From Desulfovibrio sp. (lineage in GTDB: Bacteria; Desulfobacterota; Desulfovibrionia; Desulfovibrionales; Desulfovibrionaceae), in NCBI GenBank assembly GCA_028708195.1, contig JAQVZK010000023.1, forward strand, positions 1 to 13,451: a stretch of 13,451 nucleotides of DNA, given 5' to 3'. Every line of letters begins with the position of its first letter. The stretch's first letter is position 1. The notes under the pieces are model-generated. The model saw only the letters and a list, made by a program, of their open reading frames with translations. It ran no database searches and had not been told where the DNA came from. Positions 1 to 8,773 of this stretch are shown here, one piece after another. The position numbers and the translations under genes were made by a program.

Positions 1-530
1 TATGTGCGTGCGCCCAGTCGCGTGTACCCAATGGCGGTACATGGCTTTTGCCAGAAATGATCGGCGCGTATGAGCGCCTGCATAAAATGGGTTTTGCCCA
101 CAGTGTGGAAGCCTGGCGTGATGGCGAACTGGTTGGCGGCTTGTATGGCGTTGGCTTTGCGCGGGTGTTTTTTGGCGAATCCATGTTTCATTTAGTGTCC
201 GAAGCGTCACGCGCCGCTTTGGCGGGCCTTGTGAGCCTGCTGCGTCTGCGCGGCGTGACCCTGCTGGACTGTCAACAGGAAACCCCGCACATCATGAAGA
301 TGGGCGGGGTTCTTCTGCCTCGTGAGGTTTTTGCGCAAAAGCTGCGGCAAGCGCTGATTCCTGCTGCAACCCCGGCTGCGATACCGGCGTCCGGCCTTGC
401 AGAGCCGGGTGTGGAGCGTGCCCCCTGTAAAGACCGCCCCGGCGAAACAGATGAAGAGCAGGTCTGGCAGCCCTGGCGTGAGAGCTATGACTATTCGCTG
501 TCCAGCGGGGCGTGGGCGTCCAGATCGTAA
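1..530 (+). CDS. aat: Leucyl/phenylalanyl-tRNA--protein transferase, C-terminal part
   Basis: Aat transfers Leu or Phe from charged tRNA to N-terminal Arg/Lys of proteins, marking them for ClpS/ClpAP degradation in the cytoplasm. The gene begins before the window; codons are read from base 3 and about 175 residues are visible. Family motifs appear in order: CA near the left edge, TWLLPEM, AYERLHKMGFAHSVEAW, ELVGGLYGV, FFGESMFH, LLDCQ and HIMKMGG followed by the PREVF helix, closely parallel to E. coli Aat as I recall it. The usual protein ends soon after that helix. This one continues for about 60 residues rich in Ala, Pro and charged residues, with no recognisable domain. Its last 40 bases overlap the convergent gene at 491-985. 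The true start lies outside the window, so the TTG at 48 is not a start. Confidence 0.95.
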   Translation, partial: CACAQSRVPNGGTWLLPEMIGAYERLHKMGFAHSVEAWRDGELVGGLYGVGFARVFFGESMFHLVSEASRAALAGLVSLLRLRGVTLLDCQQETPHIMKMGGVLLPREVFAQKLRQALIPAATPAAIPASGLAEPGVERAPCKDRPGETDEEQVWQPWRESYDYSLSSGAWASRS

Positions 531-985
531 AAGCCGTGCGCCGGGAAAGACAGTGGGTAGTCGCGCACGGCATCAAAACGGATGAAGCCCGTGCTCTTGC
601 CTTCGGTAATGCCCGCCAGTGGGGCAACGCCCATGGGAACAGGGATATCCATAGGACAGACAGTGATTTTTTCAATGTGTTCGGCGTAGCGCTGCTCAAG
701 ATAGTCTGCCAGGGCGCGGCTTTCTTCAGCGGTAAACGCTTCAAGAATACAGCGCAGGGCGGCTTCTTCCGTAGCGCCCTGGAGCACTTCGGGCGGAATG
801 GAAGGGTCGGCGGGAGCAACCAGACCAAGATCCCGCAGGGGCTCCAGTTCGTCATCTCCGGCGTTGGGCCGGAAAACCTGCACGTCAACATGGCGGCGGC
901 CCTTGAAGGTTCCAAGAGTCACAGCCACAATGTAGAATCTGTCCAGCGGCAGGTCGTACTGCGTGGGCACAACGATTTTTTCCAT
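491..985 (-). CDS. Hypothetical protein, 164 aa, between aat and uvrB
   Basis: I do not recognise this protein. It is 164 residues, acidic, without a signal peptide or membrane segment, so probably cytoplasmic. Visible parts are a beta-rich N-terminus with an [24 protein letters not shown] stretch (split here only by reading), an acidic helical middle (residues 65-105), and a Pro-rich segment [10 protein letters not shown] at 110-119. There are only two cysteines, at 79 and 110. The ATG at 985 is preceded by a weak Shine-Dalgarno (GGGATG). It reads as a real gene rather than a shadow because it is the only frame filling the 530-985 interval with ordinary composition. It diverges from uvrB with 52 bases between the start codons, and its 3' end overlaps aat. 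Function is unknown; a link to repair would be guesswork from position alone. Confidence 0.75.
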   Translation of the reverse strand: MEKIVVPTQYDLPLDRFYIVAVTLGTFKGRRHVDVQVFRPNAGDDELEPLRDLGLVAPADPSIPPEVLQGATEEAALRCILEAFTAEESRALADYLEQRYAEHIEKITVCPMDIPVPMGVAPLAGITEGKSTGFIRFDAVRDYPLSFPAHGFYDLDAHAPLDSE

Positions 986-1037
986 AGCACATCCCGTGGT
1001 TACGTATTATTCGCACCCTCTTACCCCAAAACAGAAC

Positions 1038-3077
1038 ATGATGGAAGACAAGTCCGCTATCCCTTTCAGCCTGGAAACGGCCTACACACCCACAGGCGAC
1101 CAGCCCACGGCCATTGACGAGCTTGTGAGCAACATTCAGGCGGGGGTGCCCGCTCAGGTGCTTTTGGGCGTTACCGGTTCCGGCAAAACGTTTACTATGG
1201 CCAATGTCATTGCCCGCTGCAACCGTCCGGCTCTGGTGCTTGCGCCAAACAAAACCCTGGCAGCGCAGCTCTATGGCGAGTTTCGTGCGCTTTTTCCGCG
1301 CAATGCTGTGGAATATTTTGTCAGCTATTACGATTATTACCAGCCAGAAGCCTATGTGCCCGCCTCGGACACCTATATTGAAAAAGATTCTTCCATCAAC
1401 GACAACATAGACAAGCTGCGCCACGCCGCAACGCATGCCCTGCTTACCCGTCATGACGTCATAATCGTGGCCTCGGTTTCGTGCATCTACGGTCTTGGTT
1501 CGCCAGAATACTATGCCAAGATGGTTATTCCCGTTGAAGTGGGCCAGCGCTTTCCTATGGACAAGCTCATCACACGGCTCGTGGAAGTGCACTACGAACG
1601 TAACGATTATGACTTTCACCGCGGCACGTTCCGCGTGCGCGGCGATGCCCTTGAAATCATCCCGGCCTACCACCACGAACGTGCCTTGCGGCTGGAATTT
1701 TTTGGTGACGATATTGACGCCCTGCGCGAAATTGATCCGCTCACGGGCGAGGTGCTGGCCGATGTGTCCAAAACCGTACTGTATCCGGCCAGCCACTTCG
1801 TGTCCGCGCAGGATAACCTCAAGCGCGCCGCCAGTGACATCCGCGACGAACTGGCAGTGCGGCTGACACAGTTCAAAGAGCAGGGCAAACTTGTGGAGGC
1901 CCAGCGCCTTGAGCAGCGCACCCAGCTTGATCTTGAGATGATTGAAGAGCTTGGCTACTGTAACGGCATCGAAAACTATACCCGCCATATGGACGGCCGC
2001 GTGGCAGGTGAGCCGCCGTCATGTCTGCTCAACTATTTTCCCAAAGATTTTCTTCTCTTTGTGGACGAGTCGCATATTACCATTCCCCAGGTGGGGGGCA
2101 TGTACAAGGGCGACCGCTCTCGCAAGACAACGCTTGTTGACTACGGCTTTCGCCTGCCCTCGGCTCTGGACAACAGGCCCCTGCAATTCAGCGAATTCAC
2201 AGCCCTGCTCAATCAGGTTGTCTATGTGTCGGCAACGCCCGGCAAGTACGAAAAGGATCAGGCCCAAGGCATTGTGGCCGAACAGATCATCCGGCCCACG
2301 GGCCTCGTGGACCCGGAGGTGGAGGTGCGCCCCACCAAGGGCCAGATGGATAATTTGCTGGGCGAGTGCCGTGGCTGCGTCAGCCGGGGCGAAAGGGTGC
2401 TTGTGACCACCCTGACCAAGCGTATGGCCGAGGATTTGACGGAATACTGCTGCAACATGGGGGTACGCGCGCGCTACCTTCACTCTGACATTGATACCCT
2501 TGAGCGCATGCAGATCATCCGCGCGCTGCGCATGGGCGAATTTGACGTGCTGGTGGGCATTAACCTGTTGCGTGAAGGCCTTGATATTCCAGAAGTATCC
2601 CTTGTCTGTATTCTGGATGCCGACAAGGAGGGCTTTTTGCGTTCAACAGGCTCTCTCATCCAGACCTTTGGACGCGCTGCCCGCAACGCGCAGGGCCGGG
2701 TCATCCTCTATGCCGACAAGATGACGGACTCGATGAAGGCCGCTATGGACGAAACCGCCCGCCGTCGCGCACGGCAGACCGCCCACAACGTAGAGCACGG
2801 CATCACGCCCACAAGCACGCGTAAAAGTCTTGAATCTCCGCTGGATAGTTTGTATGTGGAAGATGGTTCTTCACGCGGGCGCGGCAAAGGGCGCGGCAAG
2901 GGCAAGGGGCAGGAGCCGGACGCCATGCCGCTTACCGCCGAGGATACAGCCCTGCTGGTGGCCAAGCTTGAAAAAGAAATGCGCCAGGCGGCCCGTGATC
3001 TGGAATTTGAACAGGCCGCGCAGTTGCGCGACCGCATCAGGATATTGCGCGCACGGCTCATTGCCCTGCCTGACTAG
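1038..3077 (+). CDS. uvrB: Excinuclease ABC subunit B (UvrB)
   Basis: UvrB is the damage-verifying helicase-like subunit of nucleotide excision repair. It receives DNA from UvrA and recruits UvrC for incision. The product is 679 residues from ATG 1038 (E. coli about 673). In this numbering Walker A GVTGSGKT is at 44-51, the beta-hairpin that inserts between strands ([12 protein letters not shown]) at about 97-108, and Walker B DESH at 343-346. The later helicase motifs [27 protein letters not shown] and the arginine-finger motif QTFGRAARN follow. A basic Arg/Gly/Lys linker precedes the C-terminal UVR domain (about 638-673) that contacts UvrC. ATGs at 1038 and 1041 are adjacent and either could be used; neither has a good Shine-Dalgarno. 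The in-frame GTG at 963 would add 25 residues absent from the family and would overlap the divergent gene. Confidence 0.97.
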   Translation: MMEDKSAIPFSLETAYTPTGDQPTAIDELVSNIQAGVPAQVLLGVTGSGKTFTMANVIARCNRPALVLAPNKTLAAQLYGEFRALFPRNAVEYFVSYYDYYQPEAYVPASDTYIEKDSSINDNIDKLRHAATHALLTRHDVIIVASVSCIYGLGSPEYYAKMVIPVEVGQRFPMDKLITRLVEVHYERNDYDFHRGTFRVRGDALEIIPAYHHERALRLEFFGDDIDALREIDPLTGEVLADVSKTVLYPASHFVSAQDNLKRAASDIRDELAVRLTQFKEQGKLVEAQRLEQRTQLDLEMIEELGYCNGIENYTRHMDGRVAGEPPSCLLNYFPKDFLLFVDESHITIPQVGGMYKGDRSRKTTLVDYGFRLPSALDNRPLQFSEFTALLNQVVYVSATPGKYEKDQAQGIVAEQIIRPTGLVDPEVEVRPTKGQMDNLLGECRGCVSRGERVLVTTLTKRMAEDLTEYCCNMGVRARYLHSDIDTLERMQIIRALRMGEFDVLVGINLLREGLDIPEVSLVCILDADKEGFLRSTGSLIQTFGRAARNAQGRVILYADKMTDSMKAAMDETARRRARQTAHNVEHGITPTSTRKSLESPLDSLYVEDGSSRGRGKGRGKGKGQEPDAMPLTAEDTALLVAKLEKEMRQAARDLEFEQAAQLRDRIRILRARLIALPD

Positions 3078-3109
3078 CTACGGGGCAGGTGGAGTGGCCT
3101 TTTGTGTGG

Positions 3110-5491
<2,382 letters not shown>

Positions 5492-5514
5492 TTTGCAGAC
5501 AAAGTGAGTGAAGT

Positions 5515-6294
5515 ATGAGTACAGCCATTGTCGTAGTAGGCGCCAACGGACGCATGGGCAGAACCATCAGCCATCTGGCGGCGACAGAAGAGGCCTTCAG
5601 CCTTGCGGGCCTTGTGGACAGCAAGGAGCATGTGGAAAAACTGGCCGCATCGTCATGCCCCGTTGGCGACAGCCTCGCGGCAGTGCTGGGCAAGGCTCCG
5701 GGCGCGGTTACCATTGATTTCACCGCCCCGGCCGTAAGCCTGCAATCAGCTCGCACTGTGGCAGAGAGCGGCCGCGCCCTTGTTATTGGCACCACTGGCT
5801 TCACCGATGCCGAAAAGGACGAATTGCGCGAACTGGCAAAGCGCGCCCCCATTTTTTGGGCATCCAACATGAGTATTGGTGTCAATGTGCTGCGCAAGAT
5901 TTTGCCGGAACTGACCCGTGCCCTGGGCGACTCCTACGACATCGAAATGGTTGAACTGCACCACAGCCGCAAAAAAGACAGCCCCAGCGGTACGGCCCTG
6001 ACGCTGGGCGAATGCCTGGCTGACGCGCGCGGCTGGGAACTCAATGATGTGCGGTGCTCTGCCCGCGACGGCATCATTGGCGAAAGGCCCAAGGCGCAAA
6101 TTGGCATTCAGGCCATACGCGGCGGCGATGTGGTGGGGGTGCACACCGTGTACTTTATGGGCCCCGGTGAACGCATCGAAGTTACTCACCACGCGCATTC
6201 GCGCGATACCTTTGCTCAGGGTGCCTTGCGGGCTGCCACGTGGCTGGCCGGACAAAAACCGGGCAAACTCTATGGCATGCAGGACATGTTTTAG
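5515..6294 (+). CDS. dapB: 4-hydroxy-tetrahydrodipicolinate reductase DapB
   Basis: DapB reduces 4-hydroxy-tetrahydrodipicolinate with NAD(P)H in the diaminopimelate/lysine pathway, feeding peptidoglycan and protein synthesis. The product is 259 residues (E. coli 273). The nucleotide-binding glycine motif GANGRMG is at 9-15, IGTTGFT at 91-97, APIFWASNMSIGVN at 111-124, and the substrate/catalytic segment HHSRKKDSPSGTAL at 149-162, with the family's His pair, Lys and SGT. The C-terminal half forms the tetramerisation domain. ATG 5515 lies 23 bases after the ligA stop and has GTGAG just upstream. It is followed by a hairpin at 6304-6342. Neighbouring ligA is functionally unrelated, so the pairing probably reflects transcription economy rather than shared regulation. 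Confidence 0.97.
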   Translation: MSTAIVVVGANGRMGRTISHLAATEEAFSLAGLVDSKEHVEKLAASSCPVGDSLAAVLGKAPGAVTIDFTAPAVSLQSARTVAESGRALVIGTTGFTDAEKDELRELAKRAPIFWASNMSIGVNVLRKILPELTRALGDSYDIEMVELHHSRKKDSPSGTALTLGECLADARGWELNDVRCSARDGIIGERPKAQIGIQAIRGGDVVGVHTVYFMGPGERIEVTHHAHSRDTFAQGALRAATWLAGQKPGKLYGMQDMF

Positions 6295-6303
6295 GATCAG
6301 GGT

Positions 6304-6342
6304 ATAGCAGTAAAGCCAGGAATTGCCGGGCTTTACTGCTAT
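6304..6342 (+). terminator. Strong hairpin after dapB
   Basis: A perfect 14-bp stem, ATAGCAGTAAAGCC (6304-6317) with GGCTTTACTGCTAT (6329-6342), encloses an 11-base loop. It sits nine bases after the dapB stop and 32 bases from the 3' end of the convergent transporter gene, so it could serve both. No long T-tract follows on either strand, so intrinsic termination is likely but not certain; it may mainly protect 3' ends. Confidence 0.65.
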
Positions 6343-6374
6343 CTTCGTCATAAAGAGCCTGGTGTTATTGCCGT

Positions 6375-7340
6375 TCAGCGTCTGTTCAGTAAAAGAACTG
6401 AACCAATAATAAGCCCGCCGCCAAGTATGACCCGTAAACCGGGCACATCACCAAGCACAATCCAGGCGGCGACAATGGCGTACACAGGCTCAAGCGTAAT
6501 AATGAGGGCAGCTTGCCGCGCCTTGAGCACCACAAGACTGTCAATAAAGATAACATAGGCCAGAGCAGAGCATAAGAGCCCAAGACAGGCTATCCACAGC
6601 CAGTCCAGCGCCCGAACTTCGGCAAATTGCCACCATGTAAAGGGCAACAAAAAGGCCGCCGTGACCACATTTTGCCACCACGTGGTCTGCAAACTTGGAA
6701 GATGGTTGGCAAACCGGCGGTTTGCAATGGTTACCAGGGCATAGGCAAGGCCGGATATCACCCCAAGCAAAAGCCCCGCCGTGCCGTCATGCGCAAGAGA
6801 AAAAGAAGGCGCGGTGCACACAAGGCCCACGGTAACCAGCCCAAGGCACAGCAGTTCTTTGCTGCTTGGGCGCTCCTTGTAGGCAAAGGATTCAAAAAGT
6901 GTGGTAAATGCGGGAAAACAGGCAAAACCCAGGGTTCCAACCGCCACGCCCCCTACCTGTATACCCATAAAAAAAGTTACATAGTGGGCAGCAAGCAAAA
7001 CCCCTGTCAGCACAAGGCCGACGATGTCGCCGGACTTCATCCCACGCCACGGAACCTGTCCTTTTTTCAGGCCCACCAAAGCAAGGGCCGCCACGGCAAA
7101 ACCAGCCCTGCCGCACACCAGCACCGAGGCAGAACATTGGCACAATCGACCAAAAAGGCCGGACACGCCGAAAAGCAAGGTGGCCGCATGGGCACGAACC
7201 AGTGCACGCCGCACCGCACCGAAAGATGGCGTGGTTTCTGTTTCGAACGGCGCTGCCTCTGAAGGCGCGACCTCTGAAGGCGCTGCCGGGCGCGGTCCAG
7301 CCTTTATGGAGGCGGACACTTTAGCGGGGGGGCATGTCAT
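6375..7340 (-). CDS. EamA/DMT-family transporter
   Basis: An integral inner-membrane protein of the drug/metabolite transporter superfamily, exporting or importing a small metabolite I cannot identify. It has 321 residues from ATG 7340, with ten hydrophobic segments arranged as two EamA repeats. Repeat one covers roughly residues 45-160 (including AAHYVTFFMGIQVGGVAVGTLGF read in parts). Repeat two covers 180-320 and ends with the family signature ALIITLEPVYAIVAAW and a GGGLIIGSVLLLN helix. The first 40 residues are a Pro/Ala/Glu-rich tail with APSE repeats, unusual for the family. ATG 7340 was preferred over ATG 7364 because AAGGA lies seven bases upstream of it. A weak promoter candidate on the minus strand is TTGCGC (7396-7401), 17 bases, TAAATC (7373-7378). 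Confidence 0.88.
   Translation of the reverse strand: MTCPPAKVSASIKAGPRPAAPSEVAPSEAAPFETETTPSFGAVRRALVRAHAATLLFGVSGLFGRLCQCSASVLVCGRAGFAVAALALVGLKKGQVPWRGMKSGDIVGLVLTGVLLAAHYVTFFMGIQVGGVAVGTLGFACFPAFTTLFESFAYKERPSSKELLCLGLVTVGLVCTAPSFSLAHDGTAGLLLGVISGLAYALVTIANRRFANHLPSLQTTWWQNVVTAAFLLPFTWWQFAEVRALDWLWIACLGLLCSALAYVIFIDSLVVLKARQAALIITLEPVYAIVAAWIVLGDVPGLRVILGGGLIIGSVLLLNRR
7251..7282. repeat. 15-bp tandem repeat in the transporter's N-terminal tail
   Basis: Two consecutive 15-base units (7251-7265 and 7266-7280), plus the start of a third, share CCTCTGAAGG. On the minus strand they encode successive APSE(V/A) pentapeptides in the cytoplasmic tail of the transporter. The period is a multiple of three, so gain or loss of a unit would keep the frame. 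Confidence 0.6.
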
Positions 7341-7447
7341 GATTTGTCCTTGCGGAAGATGCACTCAGGCTCGATTTACGCCTGTGAGGGCAGTTGCGCA
7401 AGCAAGAATCCTTTGAGGCGAAACTGAAAAAATGATCTTTTGTGGTG

Positions 7448-7481
7448 TTAAAAATACCGAACCCTTTGAAAGTATTTTTAA
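7448..7481. promoter_or_regulatory. Inverted repeat, possible operator in divergent promoter region
   Basis: TTAAAAATAC (7448-7457) and GTATTTTTAA (7472-7481) are perfectly complementary 10-base arms around a 14-base spacer. Their centres are 24 bases apart, about two helical turns, as for a dimeric regulator. The site lies between the divergent transporter and the gene at 7565. It contains TTGAAA (7466-7471), which with TCTAGA (7489-7494) 17 bases on could be a rightward promoter; a second TTGAAA is at 7502-7507. The region is far more AT-rich than its surroundings. Which protein binds is unknown. Confidence 0.45.
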
Positions 7482-7532
7482 AAAAAAGTCTAGATTTTAT
7501 CTTGAAAGTTTGCTTTAACTAGTGTAGCGCAT

Positions 7533-7549
7533 AGGAGAAGATGGCATAA
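7533..7549 (+). other. Shine-Dalgarno plus two-codon ORF (ATG GCA TAA)
   Basis: AGGAGAAG at 7533-7540 is the best ribosome-binding site in this leader, directly before ATG GCA TAA at 7541-7549. This ATG is in the same frame as ATG 7565 of the downstream gene. The gene is therefore preceded by a Met-Ala-stop mini ORF ending 15 bases upstream. It could be a leader for re-initiation, or the remains of the original start after a nonsense change. That it is translated is inference. Confidence 0.4.
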
Positions 7550-7564
7550 CACGATGTCCGGCAG

Positions 7565-8038
7565 ATGTATGAACCGGACGCAATGCAACAGCACAGCTAT
7601 TTTTCCGGGGGCATCATGCCGCAGGTCGCAGCACGAATTAATGAAGATCAAGAACGTTGGCTCAAAGATTATTTCCGTACCAAAAGCGCTGGTGCGGAGT
7701 TTATTCTGCCTTGGGCAGTAGATACGTTTTTTCGCGCTATTACAAGCATAAAGCATATGTTCAGCGGGCCGGAACTGAAGACCATTGTTGAGGCTCACAA
7801 AGACATGAAGCTCATGCCTGACCACACGCGGCTTTCCTACCTCATGCTGCGGGTTTCAGACGCCTGCGAGGTTGGCGGTGTACATTTGCGCCACGGAGCC
7901 AGCAAGTCGAGCCTTGAATCCAAGATTAAAAGCCTGGACGACACGCAAGCCACCGCCCTTATGGTCTGGGCCTCGGCTTTTTGGGTCAGCCGTAACTGTT
8001 CTGCCGAAAATCTGGATGAATATATCAAGGCGTATTGA
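7565..8038 (+). CDS. Small protein with ribbon-helix-helix-like N-terminus
   Basis: I do not recognise the family. The 157-residue product (140 from the alternative ATG 7616) is soluble. From the second start it reads PQVAARINEDQERWLKDYF, a short beta strand, a turn and a helix, then a second helix around AEFILPWAVDTFFRAI. That order fits a ribbon-helix-helix DNA-binding domain, so a regulatory role is a reasonable guess. The rest is helical with one hydrophobic segment (ALMVWASAFWV) near the C-terminus. The start is uncertain. ATG 7565 lacks its own Shine-Dalgarno and may be reached from the mini ORF at 7541; ATG 7616 has GGGGG four bases upstream and fits the predicted fold better. A terminator closes the gene at 8066-8088, separating it from panD. 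An autoregulator or a regulator of the divergent transporter are possible roles. Confidence 0.7.
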   Translation: MYEPDAMQQHSYFSGGIMPQVAARINEDQERWLKDYFRTKSAGAEFILPWAVDTFFRAITSIKHMFSGPELKTIVEAHKDMKLMPDHTRLSYLMLRVSDACEVGGVHLRHGASKSSLESKIKSLDDTQATALMVWASAFWVSRNCSAENLDEYIKAY

Positions 8039-8065
8039 TCTTTTGGGGTAAAGTCCGTAATTTTC

Positions 8066-8088
8066 AGGCCGCTTGTGCGGCCTTTTTT
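8066..8088 (+). terminator. Intrinsic terminator after the ribbon-helix-helix-like gene
   Basis: The stem AGGCCGC (8066-8072) and GCGGCCT (8077-8083) has a TTGT loop and runs straight into a T-tract (8083-8088). This is the classic rho-independent layout, 27 bases after the stop codon. Confidence 0.92.
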
Positions 8089-8119
8089 ATTTAAGGTAAC
8101 TTTGCGTGACGGTACATTT

Positions 8120-8168
8120 GGCATGCCTGGCGGGCATGGCCATGAGCGGGCGTAAGCTGGGCATGGCC
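8120..8168 (+). promoter_or_regulatory. GGCATG repeats in the panD leader
   Basis: GGCATG occurs at 8120, 8133 and 8160. GGGCATGGCC is present twice as a direct repeat (8132-8141, 8159-8168), and GGCCATG (8138-8144) can pair with CATGGCC (8162-8168). The cluster lies between the upstream terminator and the panD ribosome-binding site. It could be an operator or an RNA fold near the start; equally it may be chance in GC-rich DNA. Confidence 0.25.
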
Positions 8169-8194
8169 CGCGTCTGTTGAACGGGAGAGATGAC

Positions 8195-8611
8195 ATGTTG
8201 AAGATTTTACGCGCCAAATTACACGGTATTCGGGTGACCCAATGTGCGCTTGACTACCACGGTTCCATCACCCTTGATCCTGAAGTGTGCAAGCTGGCGG
8301 GTATTATGCCGCTGGAGTTCGTGTATATATGGAATAAAAATAGCGGCCAGCGCATTTCTACCTACGTTATTTACGGCGAGGCCGGGTCACGCTGCTGCAT
8401 TTTAAACGGCGCTGCGGCCCGCACCTGTCAGGTCAATGACGAGGTTATTATTGGCGCGTTTGAATATGTGGCCGAGCCTAAGGACATTTGCGAGAGGGCA
8501 CCCATAGTGTTGACCTTTGACGCCCAAAATAACATTGAAGAACGCCTGCGCTATGTAGTGACGCAGGACGGTGCGGACATGGCGTTTAATATTGTGCCTG
8601 AGCCACTATAA
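8195..8611 (+). CDS. panD: Aspartate 1-decarboxylase PanD
   Basis: PanD decarboxylates L-aspartate to beta-alanine, the precursor of pantothenate and CoA. It is made as a proenzyme that cleaves itself between Gly and Ser to create a pyruvoyl group. The product is 138 residues (E. coli 126). The cleavage site is G23-S24 in YHGSITLD. Lys8 matches E. coli Lys9 and RISTY carries the family's Arg and Tyr (R53, Y57). GSR and NGAAA (71-75) follow as in E. coli. The C-terminus is about ten residues longer and diverged. ATG 8195 has GGGAGAGA just upstream; the in-frame TTG at 8177 is upstream of that site and unlikely. No other pantothenate gene is adjacent. A CoA-binding-type protein is encoded about 2 kb away on the other strand, but a link is speculation. 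Confidence 0.95.
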   Translation: MLKILRAKLHGIRVTQCALDYHGSITLDPEVCKLAGIMPLEFVYIWNKNSGQRISTYVIYGEAGSRCCILNGAAARTCQVNDEVIIGAFEYVAEPKDICERAPIVLTFDAQNNIEERLRYVVTQDGADMAFNIVPEPL

Positions 8612-8631
8612 AAGAAAAGGCGCTTCCAAAT

Positions 8632-8672
8632 CAGCAACAAAAATCCCGGCATTGCCGGGATTTTTGTTGCTG
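8632..8672. terminator. Bidirectional terminator hairpin after panD
   Basis: A perfect 19-bp stem (8632-8650 with 8654-8672) with a three-base loop. The inner part is CCCGGC/GCCGGG and the outer part is A-rich on the left and T-rich on the right, so on both strands the GC stem is followed by ATTTTTGTT. This fits termination of panD and of leftward transcription. Confidence 0.88.
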
Positions 8673-8715
8673 TGAATCTGGAAATACCGTTACAAAACAT
8701 ACTTTCCCACAAAAT

Positions 8716-8764
8716 GTTACGCACTCAGGCCGGGCAGCGCAACTGCCCGGCCTGAGTGCGCAAC
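8716..8764 (-). terminator. Long hairpin at the end of the J-protein operon
   Basis: An 18-bp perfect stem (8720-8737 with 8743-8760) with loop CGCAA extends by three more pairs past one mismatch (8716-8718 with 8762-8764). It begins ten bases after the stop codon of the minus-strand J-domain gene. Downstream on the minus strand is TAACATTTTG, a weak T-tract. It probably ends the operon together with the hairpin at 8632-8672. Confidence 0.75.
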
Positions 8765-8773
8765 AATATCAAA

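Noticed and set aside
963..1037. GTG 963 as the uvrB start
   Set aside because: It adds 25 residues not found in the family and overlaps the start of the divergent gene; homology begins just after the ATGs at 1038/1041.
885..1988. 367-codon open frame antisense to uvrB
   Set aside because: It lies opposite unmistakable UvrB motifs, has His/Gly-rich composition typical of a shadow frame, and has no ribosome-binding site. Strong third-position GC bias explains it.
7554..7721. About 55-codon ORF starting at ATG 7554 in another frame
   Set aside because: It is Arg/Ser/Cys-rich with no domain, is too far from the Shine-Dalgarno at 7533, and overlaps the better frame at 7565.
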